Below are positions 1 through 7,244 of a DNA stretch of 11,336 nucleotides, piece by piece. Each line of letters opens with the position of its first letter. The first letter of the stretch is position 1. The DNA comes from an uncultured Lachnospiraceae bacterium (GTDB lineage: Bacteria > Bacillota > Clostridia > Lachnospirales > Lachnospiraceae). Under the pieces are notes generated by a model. The model made no database searches and was not told the DNA's origin. It saw only the letters and a list, made by a program, of their open reading frames with translations. A program made the translations under genes and the position numbers. The stretch is taken from contig CAMPAP010000014.1 in the NCBI GenBank assembly GCA_946631935.1, positions 1 to 11,336 on the forward strand, given 5' to 3'.

Positions 1-25
1 CTTTTTCAATACTTTCAGAACTCAT
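1..25 (-). CDS. 5' end of an unidentified gene (partial, runs off the left edge)
   Basis: An ATG at 25-23 on the minus strand is followed by eight open codons (MSSESIEK) before the window ends. It is preceded by a strong Shine-Dalgarno GGAGG at 35-31, five bases upstream of the ATG. The ribosome binding site is what makes this a credible start. Eight residues are too few to identify the product. The gene follows the permease on the same strand, with a 205-bp spacer holding a large palindrome. Confidence 0.55.
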
Positions 26-30
26 ATAAT

Positions 31-35
31 CCTCC
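31..35 (-). promoter_or_regulatory. Shine-Dalgarno site of the partial left-edge gene
   Basis: GGAGG on the minus strand, five bases before the ATG at 25-23. It is the main support for calling that start. Confidence 0.6.
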
Positions 36-43
36 GGGTTATC

Positions 44-208
44 AGCCGCAACCTTAATTATTTATAAGCGCCCCCCTTTCGAGCCGTCGGTACTTAACGA
101 ATACGAGCGCTGGGCCGGCAAGTGCATCCATGCACTTGCATACCGGCCTTTCTTACATCGTGTAAGCGAGTATGAGTGTGGGTGCGTTAAATGATTAAGG
201 GCGCGGCT
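44..208. repeat. 165-bp imperfect palindrome (MITE-like element or structured leader)
   Basis: The outer arms 44-64 and 188-208 are inverted repeats matching at 18 of 21 positions. At the centre, 119-127 pairs perfectly with 130-138, and 113-118 (GGCCGG) pairs with 143-148 (CCGGCC), leaving a four-base bulge at 139-142. A separate perfect hairpin, CTTACA-TCG-TGTAAG, lies at 152-166. The whole segment can therefore fold back on itself. I see no clear target-site duplication at the ends and no open reading frame inside. It fills the gap between the permease and the next minus-strand gene. It could be a small non-autonomous mobile element or a structured 5' leader; the sequence alone does not decide. 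Confidence 0.6.
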
Positions 209-221
209 TTAGAATGCAAGT

Positions 222-227
222 ATTATA
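222..227 (-). promoter_or_regulatory. Possible -10 box for the left-edge gene
   Basis: A perfect TATAAT on the minus strand lies three bases beyond the permease stop codon. No convincing -35 element is found 16-18 bases upstream, and it is not an extended -10. If used, transcription would start near 215 and give a roughly 190-base leader containing the palindrome. It is weak evidence in AT-rich sequence. Confidence 0.25.
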
Positions 228-230
228 AGA

Positions 231-1523
231 TCATGCCCATATGAACCAGATATACAGATATCCGCTCATAACGGCTGTAAGGGTAAAAGGCACACCGATC
301 TTCATGAAAGCCGGGAAAGATACTTCGTATCCTTCCTTACGGAGCATGCCGACACCGGCGATATTTGCCGAAGCTCCGATAGGTGTAAGATTTCCTCCCA
401 GTGTTGCACCCACCAGGAGTCCGAAATACAGAAAATACGGTTCAAGGCCCAGAGTTGCAGCCACAGAACCGAGTATGGGAAGCATTGTTGCAACATAGGG
501 GATATTGTCAATGAAGGCAGAGATCAATACCGAGCCCCACACGACTATGGTAAAAAGAAGGAATCTGTTACCGGCGCCGGCATCTGCAATGATAGCGGCA
601 AGATCGTCTATGACTCCGACATTTTTGATTCCTCCTATGACGCAGAACAGTCCCATAAGAAGAAATATCATATCAATATCCACACCTTTTACGGCATGCA
701 TTACACCTTTTTTATTTCTGCAGATCAGTGCTTCAACGATGATGGTGATCACAGCTCCGGTAAGACAGATGATACCGTTGATACATGCGGGAGTTCCGTC
801 AATAAAGGATGCGATGATAAGCGCAAGTACGTAAGAGACCATCATTACGGAAGGGAAGTAATCGGTTACCTTAGTGTGTTCATTGCTTGAAACAGGAGCC
901 TTGTCCTTCCTGAACATTATCATCATGATGGGGATGGTAAGGAGCGCTCCAAGCTCTGTTGCAAAGAACATGCAGGGCTTTCCGTGCATCACAAAAAAGT
1001 CGGCAAAGTTCATATTTGCCGCACCCGCAAGCATGATGGATGTGGTGTCACCCACAAGAGTTGCGGCTCCCTGAAGATTCGAAGAAACCGATATACACAC
1101 TACCGTGGCAACCGGGGAGATATTCAGTTTTTTACATATTACTATGGCAATGGGAGCAACCATCAAAACAGTGGCAACATTATCGATAAATGCGGAAATG
1201 ATGCCGGAAAAAAGAGAAAGTAAAATGGTGACCCACATAACATTTTTGGCGACCTTCAAAAGCCATTCCGCAATAACCGAAGGCATTCCGGATTCTATAA
1301 AAAAGTCAACTATCACCATCGTACCGGTGATCATCATGATGACATTCCAGTCAATGACCCTGGGAACATCCGAAAGATCAAGGATGGGAATATCACCTAT
1401 CGGAAGGATCGTAAGCAGCAGAAAAAGTGCGGCAGTTGTAATGGCAGCTACCGCTCTTTTTTTCGAAAATATGATCATCACGATATACATCACGATGAAT
1501 AAAATTATGGCAGTGATCTTCAT
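231..1523 (-). CDS. Ion-transporter-superfamily permease (SLC13/ArsB/NhaD/P-protein type)
   Basis: A 430-residue polytopic membrane protein with hydrophobic segments along its whole length, beginning at residue 4. Two internally repeated motifs are visible: SAFIDNVATVLMVAPI (110-125) and SAFIDNIPYVATMLPI (335-350). Each is followed by a glycine-rich segment, around 148-164 and 376-390 (GGNLTPIGASANIAG). This twofold arrangement of Asp-Asn hairpin plus Gly/Thr/Ser segment is typical of the IT superfamily that includes CitM, ArsB, NhaD and the P-protein, which move anions, metal-citrate or exchange sodium for protons. The substrate cannot be read from sequence. The start codon lies six bases after the stop of the DtxR-type regulator, so the two are probably co-transcribed and translationally coupled. 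That pairing hints at a metal-linked substrate, an inference only. Confidence 0.8.
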   Translation of the reverse strand: MKITAIILFIVMYIVMIIFSKKRAVAAITTAALFLLLTILPIGDIPILDLSDVPRVIDWNVIMMITGTMVIVDFFIESGMPSVIAEWLLKVAKNVMWVTILLSLFSGIISAFIDNVATVLMVAPIAIVICKKLNISPVATVVCISVSSNLQGAATLVGDTTSIMLAGAANMNFADFFVMHGKPCMFFATELGALLTIPIMMIMFRKDKAPVSSNEHTKVTDYFPSVMMVSYVLALIIASFIDGTPACINGIICLTGAVITIIVEALICRNKKGVMHAVKGVDIDMIFLLMGLFCVIGGIKNVGVIDDLAAIIADAGAGNRFLLFTIVVWGSVLISAFIDNIPYVATMLPILGSVAATLGLEPYFLYFGLLVGATLGGNLTPIGASANIAGVGMLRKEGYEVSFPAFMKIGVPFTLTAVMSGYLYIWFIWA

Positions 1524-1529
1524 CTTCTT

Positions 1530-1919
1530 TTATTTTCCTTTAATGTCAGTATTTTTCTTAATAAAATCCTTAATAGCTTCAAAACTCTCCGCAGACAGAT
1601 CATGCTCTATCTTACATGCATCATCCGCGGCAACCTTTTCATCCACGCCCATGGAAACAAGCCAGTCTGAAAGCAGTGTATGTCTTTCATATATACGCTC
1701 GGCTATCTCCCTGCCGGTTTCCGTAAGGATGATATACCCTTCATCGGTCATGGTGATATGGTTCTTCTCACGAAGATGCTTCATGGCAACACTTACCGAA
1801 GACTTCTTGTATCCCAGTTCACCCGCAACATCCACGCTTCTTACAACGGGCTTTTTTTTGCCCAGAATGAGGATCGCTTCAAGATAATCCTCTTCTGATT
1901 CATTGACACGCAATGCCAT
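1530..1919 (-). CDS. DtxR/MntR-family metal-dependent transcriptional repressor
   Basis: A 129-residue protein with an N-terminal winged helix-turn-helix (about 8-66) and a helical metal-binding and dimerisation region (about 68-128). It lacks the C-terminal SH3-like domain of DtxR and IdeR, so its length is MntR-like. Residues aligning with known metal ligands are D11, E14, H80, C102, E105 and H106. In Bacillus subtilis MntR the equivalents are Asp8, Glu11, His77, Glu99, Glu102 and His103; in DtxR the Cys102, Glu105 and His106 set is used. This protein therefore combines MntR's Asp with DtxR's Cys. The ATG at 1919 has a strong GGAGGA five bases upstream. The permease that follows is its likely target, probably with autoregulation. 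I found no convincing operator in the 55-bp upstream gap. Confidence 0.85.
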   Translation of the reverse strand: MALRVNESEEDYLEAILILGKKKPVVRSVDVAGELGYKKSSVSVAMKHLREKNHITMTDEGYIILTETGREIAERIYERHTLLSDWLVSMGVDEKVAADDACKIEHDLSAESFEAIKDFIKKNTDIKGK

Positions 1920-1974
1920 TTTATTCCTCCAAGTCAGTTCTAACGTACATCTTGACAGATATTAATCCCACGGC

Positions 1975-2676
1975 TCAGATATGTTCTATATCCCCTGTTC
2001 CGTCCGAAAGCAGATCCGCGTATACTCCGCCAAGTTCCGAAAGTCCTTCAGCCAAAAGACCGGCATAAAAAAATGCTCCCTCAAAACCAAGATGAGTATC
2101 GTCGCTTGCGCCCTCAGGAAATGCTTCATACATGCCTTTTGGAAAATGCAGGTACCATTTTTTACTGTTATCAGGTCCTGCTTTTTCAAGCGCATCCCTG
2201 CTCTTTAAATTCAGATCTGCAAGAGGAATGTCATATCTTGCGGAAATCTCCTTCATTGCCTTAACATACTCAGCATGGGCACTTTCTTTAAGAGTATTTC
2301 CGTCAAACTTCCTTCTTTCGATGGGTGTGATAAGAAGAGGATGTGCACCCTTTTCCAAAGCTTTTTCACACATGTAATGAAGGTTTTCCGAAAAGCTTCC
2401 GAAGGGATCCGTATATCTTGAAGGGTCTTCTTTTTTCTCATCATTGTGACCGAACTGTATAAAAAGAAAATCATCCTTCCGGATATCCGCACATATGGGG
2501 GACAGTCTTCCTTCATCAAGAAAGCTCTTTGTACTCCTGCCGTTTTTGGCGTAATTTTCTATTCTTATCCCGTGCTTAAGATATCTTTGAAGCCCCTGGG
2601 CAAGACCTGTCTGGGGATATGTCAAATAATCATTAAACTGAACTGTGGAATCCCCCGCCCAATAGATCACATTCAT
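1975..2676 (-). CDS. SGNH-fold esterase, rhamnogalacturonan acetylesterase-like (CE12-type)
   Basis: A 233-residue protein with all four SGNH blocks: GDST with nucleophile Ser10, Gly46 in NGRS, Asn78 in GHND, and the C-terminal DDTH with Asp192 and His195. Spacing and length match rhamnogalacturonan acetylesterases such as Bacillus YesT, which remove acetyl groups from pectin-derived sugars. There is no signal peptide, so it should act in the cytoplasm on imported oligosaccharides. The ATG at 2676 follows a strong GGAGGAA (2688-2682). It starts only 22 bp after the atpC stop, with no terminator between them, so it probably shares the ATP synthase transcript although it has no obvious link to ATP synthesis. 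Specificity for pectin rather than acetyl-xylan or another ester is inferred from the family. Confidence 0.8.
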   Translation of the reverse strand: MNVIYWAGDSTVQFNDYLTYPQTGLAQGLQRYLKHGIRIENYAKNGRSTKSFLDEGRLSPICADIRKDDFLFIQFGHNDEKKEDPSRYTDPFGSFSENLHYMCEKALEKGAHPLLITPIERRKFDGNTLKESAHAEYVKAMKEISARYDIPLADLNLKSRDALEKAGPDNSKKWYLHFPKGMYEAFPEGASDDTHLGFEGAFFYAGLLAEGLSELGGVYADLLSDGTGDIEHI

Positions 2677-2698
2677 ATGGCTTCCTCCGGTTTTAGGT

Positions 2699-3133
2699 TC
2701 ATTCTCCGGTATCGGAGAGTTTTGAAGACTCTGAAAGTCTCAGCATGGCTCTTGCAAGGGATGCCTTTGTCATCTCATATTCCTGGATGCTCTGATCCTG
2801 TCTGAGCTGCTCCATGGCCCTGTGAAGGGCACGTTCCGCCCTTGCTCTGTCTATCTCATCAGGAGCTTCTATGGTATCAACAAGTATCGTAACAAGATCC
2901 CTGTCGACCTTCACAACCCCGATGCCGTTTACACCGCGTATCTCCTGCTCTTTGGCATTCTCATCCAGCACGGTGAATCTGATAACACCTTCCTTAAGCG
3001 CCATCACCACAGGTTCGTGATGGGCAAGTATCTGAAATGAGCCGTCATAAGCAGGCACAGTCAGGCTTATTGCAAGTCCGTCATAAAAAGTTTTATCGGC
3101 GGCGAGTATTTTTATCCTGAAAGCCTCAGACAT
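2699..3133 (-). CDS. atpC: ATP synthase F1 epsilon subunit
   Basis: A 144-residue epsilon subunit, normal in length. The N-terminal beta-sandwich (about 4-86) carries the conserved GSFQILAHHEPVV region (31-43). The C-terminal two-helix domain (about 92-135) can inhibit ATP hydrolysis by extending along gamma. Residues 94-99 read IDRARA, which fits the I(L)DxxRA motif through which some Bacillus epsilon subunits bind ATP; whether this one does is inference. The start is two bases after the atpD stop, so the two are coupled. It is the last canonical gene of the operon. Confidence 0.95.
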   Translation of the reverse strand: MSEAFRIKILAADKTFYDGLAISLTVPAYDGSFQILAHHEPVVMALKEGVIRFTVLDENAKEQEIRGVNGIGVVKVDRDLVTILVDTIEAPDEIDRARAERALHRAMEQLRQDQSIQEYEMTKASLARAMLRLSESSKLSDTGE

Positions 3134-3135
3134 TT

Positions 3136-4539
3136 TTACAGATTCTCCGCCTTCCTGATAGCATCATCTATTGTTCCCACATTAAAGAACGCATTCTCCG
3201 GAAGATCATCCATCTCACCGGAAAGGATCCTCCTGAAACCTCTTATGGTATCCCTGAGCTGTACATAGGCTCCGGGAACGCCTGTGAAATTCTCCGCAAC
3301 ATGGAAAGGCTGGGAAAGGAATTTCTGAACCTTACGGGCTCTGTAAACGGTGAGCTTGTCCTGGTCTGAGAGTTCGTCCATTCCAAGGATCGCTATGATA
3401 TCCTGAAGTTCCTTGTAATTCTGAAGTATAGTCTGAACATCTCTTGCGGTCTGATAATGCTCCTGACCCACAACATCCGGCTCAAGTATCCTTGAAGTGG
3501 ATTCAAGAGGATCGACTGCGGGGTAGATACCCTGTTCAACGATCTTTCTCGAAAGAACCGTTGTTGCATCAAGATGTGCAAAGGTGGTGGCAGGAGCAGG
3601 GTCTGTCAGGTCATCTGCGGGCACATATACAGCCTGTACGGATGTGATACTTCCGGCCCTTGTAGAGGCGATCCTCTCCTGAAGCTGTCCTAACTCCGTA
3701 GCAAGTGTGGGCTGATATCCCACGGCTGAAGGCATTCTTCCCAAAAGCGCGGATACTTCACTTCCTGCCTGAACGAATCTGAAAATATTATCAATGAAAA
3801 GAAGAACATCCTTACCCTTTACATCACGGAAGTATTCCGCCATGGTAAGACCTGTCTCCGCAACTCTCATTCTGGCTCCGGGGGGCTCATTCATCTGACC
3901 GAACACCAGGGCGGTACGGTCTAAGACTCCGGACTCTGCCATCTCTCTCCAAAGATCATTACCCTCTCTGGAACGTTCACCGACACCGGTAAATATCGAA
4001 TAACCGCCGTGCTCCGTGGCAACATTGGTAATAAGCTCCTGGATAAGGACCGTCTTGCCGACGCCTGCTCCTCCAAAAAGTCCTACCTTACCTCCCTTTG
4101 CGTAGGGTGCAAGAAGGTCTATGACCTTGATACCCGTTTCAAGGATCTCTATGGCAGGTGACTGGTTTTCAAAATCAGGGGGATCTCTGTGAATGGACCA
4201 GAACTTGTCACATCCCGTATCTCCCTTGTCATCAAGGGTTTCACCGAAGACATTGAAAAGTCTTCCCAAAGTTCCCTCTCCTACAGGAACGGTAATGGGG
4301 CCTCCCGCTGCTTCCACCTCCATATGCTTCGAAAGTCCTTCTGAGGGTGAGAGCATGATGCATCTGACGGTATTGTCATCAAGGAGCTGGGCAACTTCCA
4401 TCATCCTCACCTCACCGTCCACCTTAACGGAAAGAGCATCCCTTATAAAAGGTTTGACATCGGGTGAAAATTCAACGTCAACCACAGGTCCCATAACCTG
4501 TACTATCACGCCTGTTCCCTTGTTAGTAATATTTTTCAT
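3136..4539 (-). CDS. atpD: ATP synthase F1 beta subunit (catalytic)
   Basis: A 467-residue catalytic beta subunit, typical length. Visible in order: beta-barrel domain (about 8-85), Walker A GGAGVGKT (156-163, Lys162), the GERSREG segment with catalytic Glu188 and Arg189, Walker B ending at Asp250 (VLLFID), the PAPATTFAHLDATTVLSR region (314-331), and the C-terminal helical domain with DELSDQD (388-394) in place of the classical DELSEED. No key residue is missing. The ATG overlaps the atpG stop as ATGA (4539-4536), so translation is probably coupled; the start itself has only a weak purine-rich ribosome binding site. Confidence 0.98.
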   Translation of the reverse strand: MKNITNKGTGVIVQVMGPVVDVEFSPDVKPFIRDALSVKVDGEVRMMEVAQLLDDNTVRCIMLSPSEGLSKHMEVEAAGGPITVPVGEGTLGRLFNVFGETLDDKGDTGCDKFWSIHRDPPDFENQSPAIEILETGIKVIDLLAPYAKGGKVGLFGGAGVGKTVLIQELITNVATEHGGYSIFTGVGERSREGNDLWREMAESGVLDRTALVFGQMNEPPGARMRVAETGLTMAEYFRDVKGKDVLLFIDNIFRFVQAGSEVSALLGRMPSAVGYQPTLATELGQLQERIASTRAGSITSVQAVYVPADDLTDPAPATTFAHLDATTVLSRKIVEQGIYPAVDPLESTSRILEPDVVGQEHYQTARDVQTILQNYKELQDIIAILGMDELSDQDKLTVYRARKVQKFLSQPFHVAENFTGVPGAYVQLRDTIRGFRRILSGEMDDLPENAFFNVGTIDDAIRKAENL

Positions 4540-5453
4540 TTATCTTTCTCTTTTCTTGCTTCCTTGGCTTTTCTCTGGGCCTTGGCGCCGGATGCAACCT
4601 CGGTTATCTCTCTTGTGATCATGGCCTGTCTCTCGCGGTTGTACTGTATCGACAGGGATCTGACCATCTCATCCGCATTTCTGTCAGCATTATCCATGGC
4701 CATCATACGGTCATTCTGCTCACTGCAGTATGAATCCACTAGGGCACTGTATATATATCCTGTAAGGATATCCGGCACTATGATGTCCATTACCTGAGCA
4801 GGTGAAGGTTCAAAATTAAGATCATTGTCATAGGACGACTGTGAATCCGGATCTTTTTTTGCCTCAGCTGTCGCAAAGGGAAGAAGATGCCTGACTCTTG
4901 CCTGGGATGTCAGCTGATCTTTCATTCCGGTATATACGATGGATACATCATCAACTCTGCCGGATAAAAAATCATCGATCATCTTGTCGCTTATGATTCT
5001 CGCCCTGTGAAGCGAGGGATTCTGGGCCGTATATTTGAACTGCCCTTCGATATGGATCTTCTTATGGGCAAAATGCTGTCTTCCTTCCTCACCCACAACA
5101 TAGAGGATTATATTTTCATCCCCCTTAAAAAAAGTCTCTTCCGTAAGTTTTATCACGTTGTGGTTGTAGGCTCCCGCAAGTCCCTTATCAGCCGTCACAA
5201 CTATCACTGCATGCGAACGTTCCCTGCCCTTTTTCTCATCCCTGGTATCGGTGAATCTGTGATTCAAATGGTCGCAGGAATTAACGATCCCGTCGAAAAG
5301 TTCCTCCAAGGCTTCAAAGTAAGGATTGTTTTCCTCAGCTTCCTTTTTGGCCTTGCGAAGCTTGGTCTGGGAGATCATATACATCGCATTTGTGATTTTT
5401 CTGGTATCGCGGACGCTTCTGATACGTCCCGATATTTCTCTCAGTCCGGACAT
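4536..5453 (-). CDS. atpG: ATP synthase F1 gamma subunit with a basic C-terminal tail
   Basis: A 305-residue gamma subunit, the rotating central shaft. The N-terminal helix contains the conserved ITNAMYMISQTKLRKAK stretch (20-36). The Rossmann-like middle includes VVTADKGLAGAYN (85-97). The C-terminal helix contains SALVDSYCSEQNDRMMAMDNA (split at 236-256) and RQAMITREITEVASGA (275-290). Where many gamma proteins end, this one continues for about 15 residues (291-305), eight of them Lys or Arg. Its ATG lies one base after the atpA stop, with AAGGG inside the end of atpA as ribosome binding site. Its stop overlaps the atpD start. Confidence 0.96.
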   Translation of the reverse strand: MSGLREISGRIRSVRDTRKITNAMYMISQTKLRKAKKEAEENNPYFEALEELFDGIVNSCDHLNHRFTDTRDEKKGRERSHAVIVVTADKGLAGAYNHNVIKLTEETFFKGDENIILYVVGEEGRQHFAHKKIHIEGQFKYTAQNPSLHRARIISDKMIDDFLSGRVDDVSIVYTGMKDQLTSQARVRHLLPFATAEAKKDPDSQSSYDNDLNFEPSPAQVMDIIVPDILTGYIYSALVDSYCSEQNDRMMAMDNADRNADEMVRSLSIQYNRERQAMITREITEVASGAKAQRKAKEARKEKDK

Positions 5454-5454
5454 A

Positions 5455-7230
5455 TCATTCCCTTACACTCATAAATTCCACAAGAAGGTCTCCGGCTCTT
5501 GAAACTAAAGTTTCTTTGTCATCATCATTAAGGATGCCCGAAGATTCGATGCTTCTTACTATCTGAATATCATTTTTCCTAATGCTCTTTAACATGAATT
5601 CCACGAAATCGTAAGCTCTGTCTACAGGCACTTCATCTATGGCGCCCGAATTTACAACGGTAAGGAGCATTATCTGATCGGTCATGGGTCTCGGATGGGT
5701 AAGAGGCTGCTTAAGAAGCTCCATAAGTACTCTTCCGTGATGAAGCTGCTTTTTGGTGGCATCATCAAGATCCGATGAAAACTGGGTAAACACCTCCATC
5801 TCACGGTACTGTGCAAGATCGATCCTGACAGATCCTGCGGCTTTCTTCATGGCCCTGGTCTGTGCGGCGCCTCCGACTCTGGATACGGAAAGTCCGACAT
5901 TTACAGCAGGTCTGAATCCTAAGAAGAAAAGATCGCTCTCAAGATAGATCTGACCGTCCGTTATGGAAATAACATTTGTGGGAATATATGCGGAAACGTC
6001 ACCTGCCTGGGTTTCGATAATGGGAAGCGCGGTGATGGAACCTCCTCCCTTTTCATCGGAAAGACTCGCACTTCTTTCAAGAAGTCTTGAATGCAGATAA
6101 AATACGTCTCCGGGATATGCTTCACGTCCCGGACTTCTCTCAAGGAGAAGTGAAAGCGCTCTGTATGCAACGGCGTGCTTTGACAGATCATCATATACTA
6201 TCAGCACATCCTCACCTTTATTCATAAAATATTCGGCAACCGATGTTCCGGAATAGGGTGCAATATACTGGAGAGGAGCGGGATCTGACGCGGTGGAGGA
6301 TATGATCACCGTGTAATCCATGGCACCTGAGTTTTTAAGCATGCCTGCAATCTTGGCAACAGTGGATGCCTTCTGGCCTATGGCAACATATACGCACTTA
6401 ACGCCCTTGCCCTTCTGGTTTATTATGGTATCGATGGCGATGGAAGTCTTTCCGGTCTGTCTGTCACCGATGATAAGCTCTCTCTGACCCCTTCCTATAG
6501 GGAACATGGAATCTATGGAAAGGATCCCCGTTTCAAGAGGTGTGTCAACAGGCTGTCTTGCGGTTATGGATGGTGCCGGAGACTCAACGGGTCTGAAACC
6601 TTCGGCAGAGAATTCTCCCTTACCGTCTATGGGTTCACCGAGAGCGTTGATGACTCTTCCGAGAAGGCCTTCTCCCACAGGAACACCGGCCCTCATTCCC
6701 GTTCGTGCAACCTCGTCCCAGACTCTTATCTCGTCATCTTTTCCGAAAAGAATGACACCGCAATCCTCTCTTCTGATATCCTGGACCATGCCCTTAACAC
6801 CGTTTGAGAAGATAAGGATCTCTCCGTACTCTGCTCTTTCAAGGCCCCTGACCCTGGCAATACCGTCTCCAACGGATAAAACATATCCGCTTCTTCTGAA
6901 TCTAGCGGTAAGTCTGAATTCCTCCGTAGTGGTCTTAAGGATGGATATAACATCCTCATCTGCGGATACTTTTTTACGTATCTCCTGAAGCTTTTCATTA
7001 AACTGGCCGAGTCTTCCCCTGGTGCTCCAGTTGTAAACTTCGTTTCCGCATTTCAGAATAAAGCCTCCGCCCAGTGATTCATCAAATTCAACTGAAAAAT
7101 CAATGTCTTCGGCAGTTCTGTCTTCATTAACATATTTTGCAAGTACAAAATCCCAGATTCCCTGAAGCTGCTCTTCCGATGGGGGCGTTACATAATAAAG
7201 GATTACCTGGAATGCCTGTTTTTTTGCCAT
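5455..7230 (-). CDS. atpA: ATP synthase alpha subunit fused to a delta/OSCP C-terminal domain
   Basis: A 591-residue protein, about 85 longer than a usual alpha. Residues 1-88 do not belong to alpha; they resemble the C-terminal domain of delta (AtpH/OSCP), with the segment DESLGGGFILKCGNEVYNWS (50-69) and RGRLGQFNEKL (71-81) matching the delta pattern D-P-S-L-I-G-G...G...Y-D-G-S...G-K-L. Normal alpha begins near 92 with its N-terminal helix and continues with VGDGIARVRGL (120-130), Walker A GDRQTGKT (255-262, Lys261), the DDLSKHAVAYR region (347-357) and the arginine finger Arg451 in SVSRVGGAAQ. The ATG at 7230 follows AGAGGAT, and no ATG, GTG or TTG codon occurs in frame before Met148. There is no separate atpH: only 14 bp separate atpF from this gene. 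The delta N-terminal bundle is missing from the window. Identity as alpha is certain; the delta assignment is by my own alignment. Confidence 0.95.
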   Translation of the reverse strand: MAKKQAFQVILYYVTPPSEEQLQGIWDFVLAKYVNEDRTAEDIDFSVEFDESLGGGFILKCGNEVYNWSTRGRLGQFNEKLQEIRKKVSADEDVISILKTTTEEFRLTARFRRSGYVLSVGDGIARVRGLERAEYGEILIFSNGVKGMVQDIRREDCGVILFGKDDEIRVWDEVARTGMRAGVPVGEGLLGRVINALGEPIDGKGEFSAEGFRPVESPAPSITARQPVDTPLETGILSIDSMFPIGRGQRELIIGDRQTGKTSIAIDTIINQKGKGVKCVYVAIGQKASTVAKIAGMLKNSGAMDYTVIISSTASDPAPLQYIAPYSGTSVAEYFMNKGEDVLIVYDDLSKHAVAYRALSLLLERSPGREAYPGDVFYLHSRLLERSASLSDEKGGGSITALPIIETQAGDVSAYIPTNVISITDGQIYLESDLFFLGFRPAVNVGLSVSRVGGAAQTRAMKKAAGSVRIDLAQYREMEVFTQFSSDLDDATKKQLHHGRVLMELLKQPLTHPRPMTDQIMLLTVVNSGAIDEVPVDRAYDFVEFMLKSIRKNDIQIVRSIESSGILNDDDKETLVSRAGDLLVEFMSVRE

Positions 7231-7244
7231 GATCCCTATCCTCT

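Noticed and set aside
113..150. Plus-strand terminator formed by the central GC stem and the following TTTCTT
   Set aside because: No plus-strand gene lies upstream, the T-run is interrupted, and the stem is better explained as the core of the larger palindrome.
1105..1887. Long open frame on the plus strand opposite the permease and repressor genes
   Set aside because: It is antisense to two well-supported genes, lacks a recognisable domain or ribosome binding site, and its length follows from the codon use of the opposite strand.
1952..1980. TTGACA on the plus strand with an AT-rich segment 17 bases on
   Set aside because: It would drive transcription only into the antisense of the esterase gene, and the -10 position is poor (TCAGAT).
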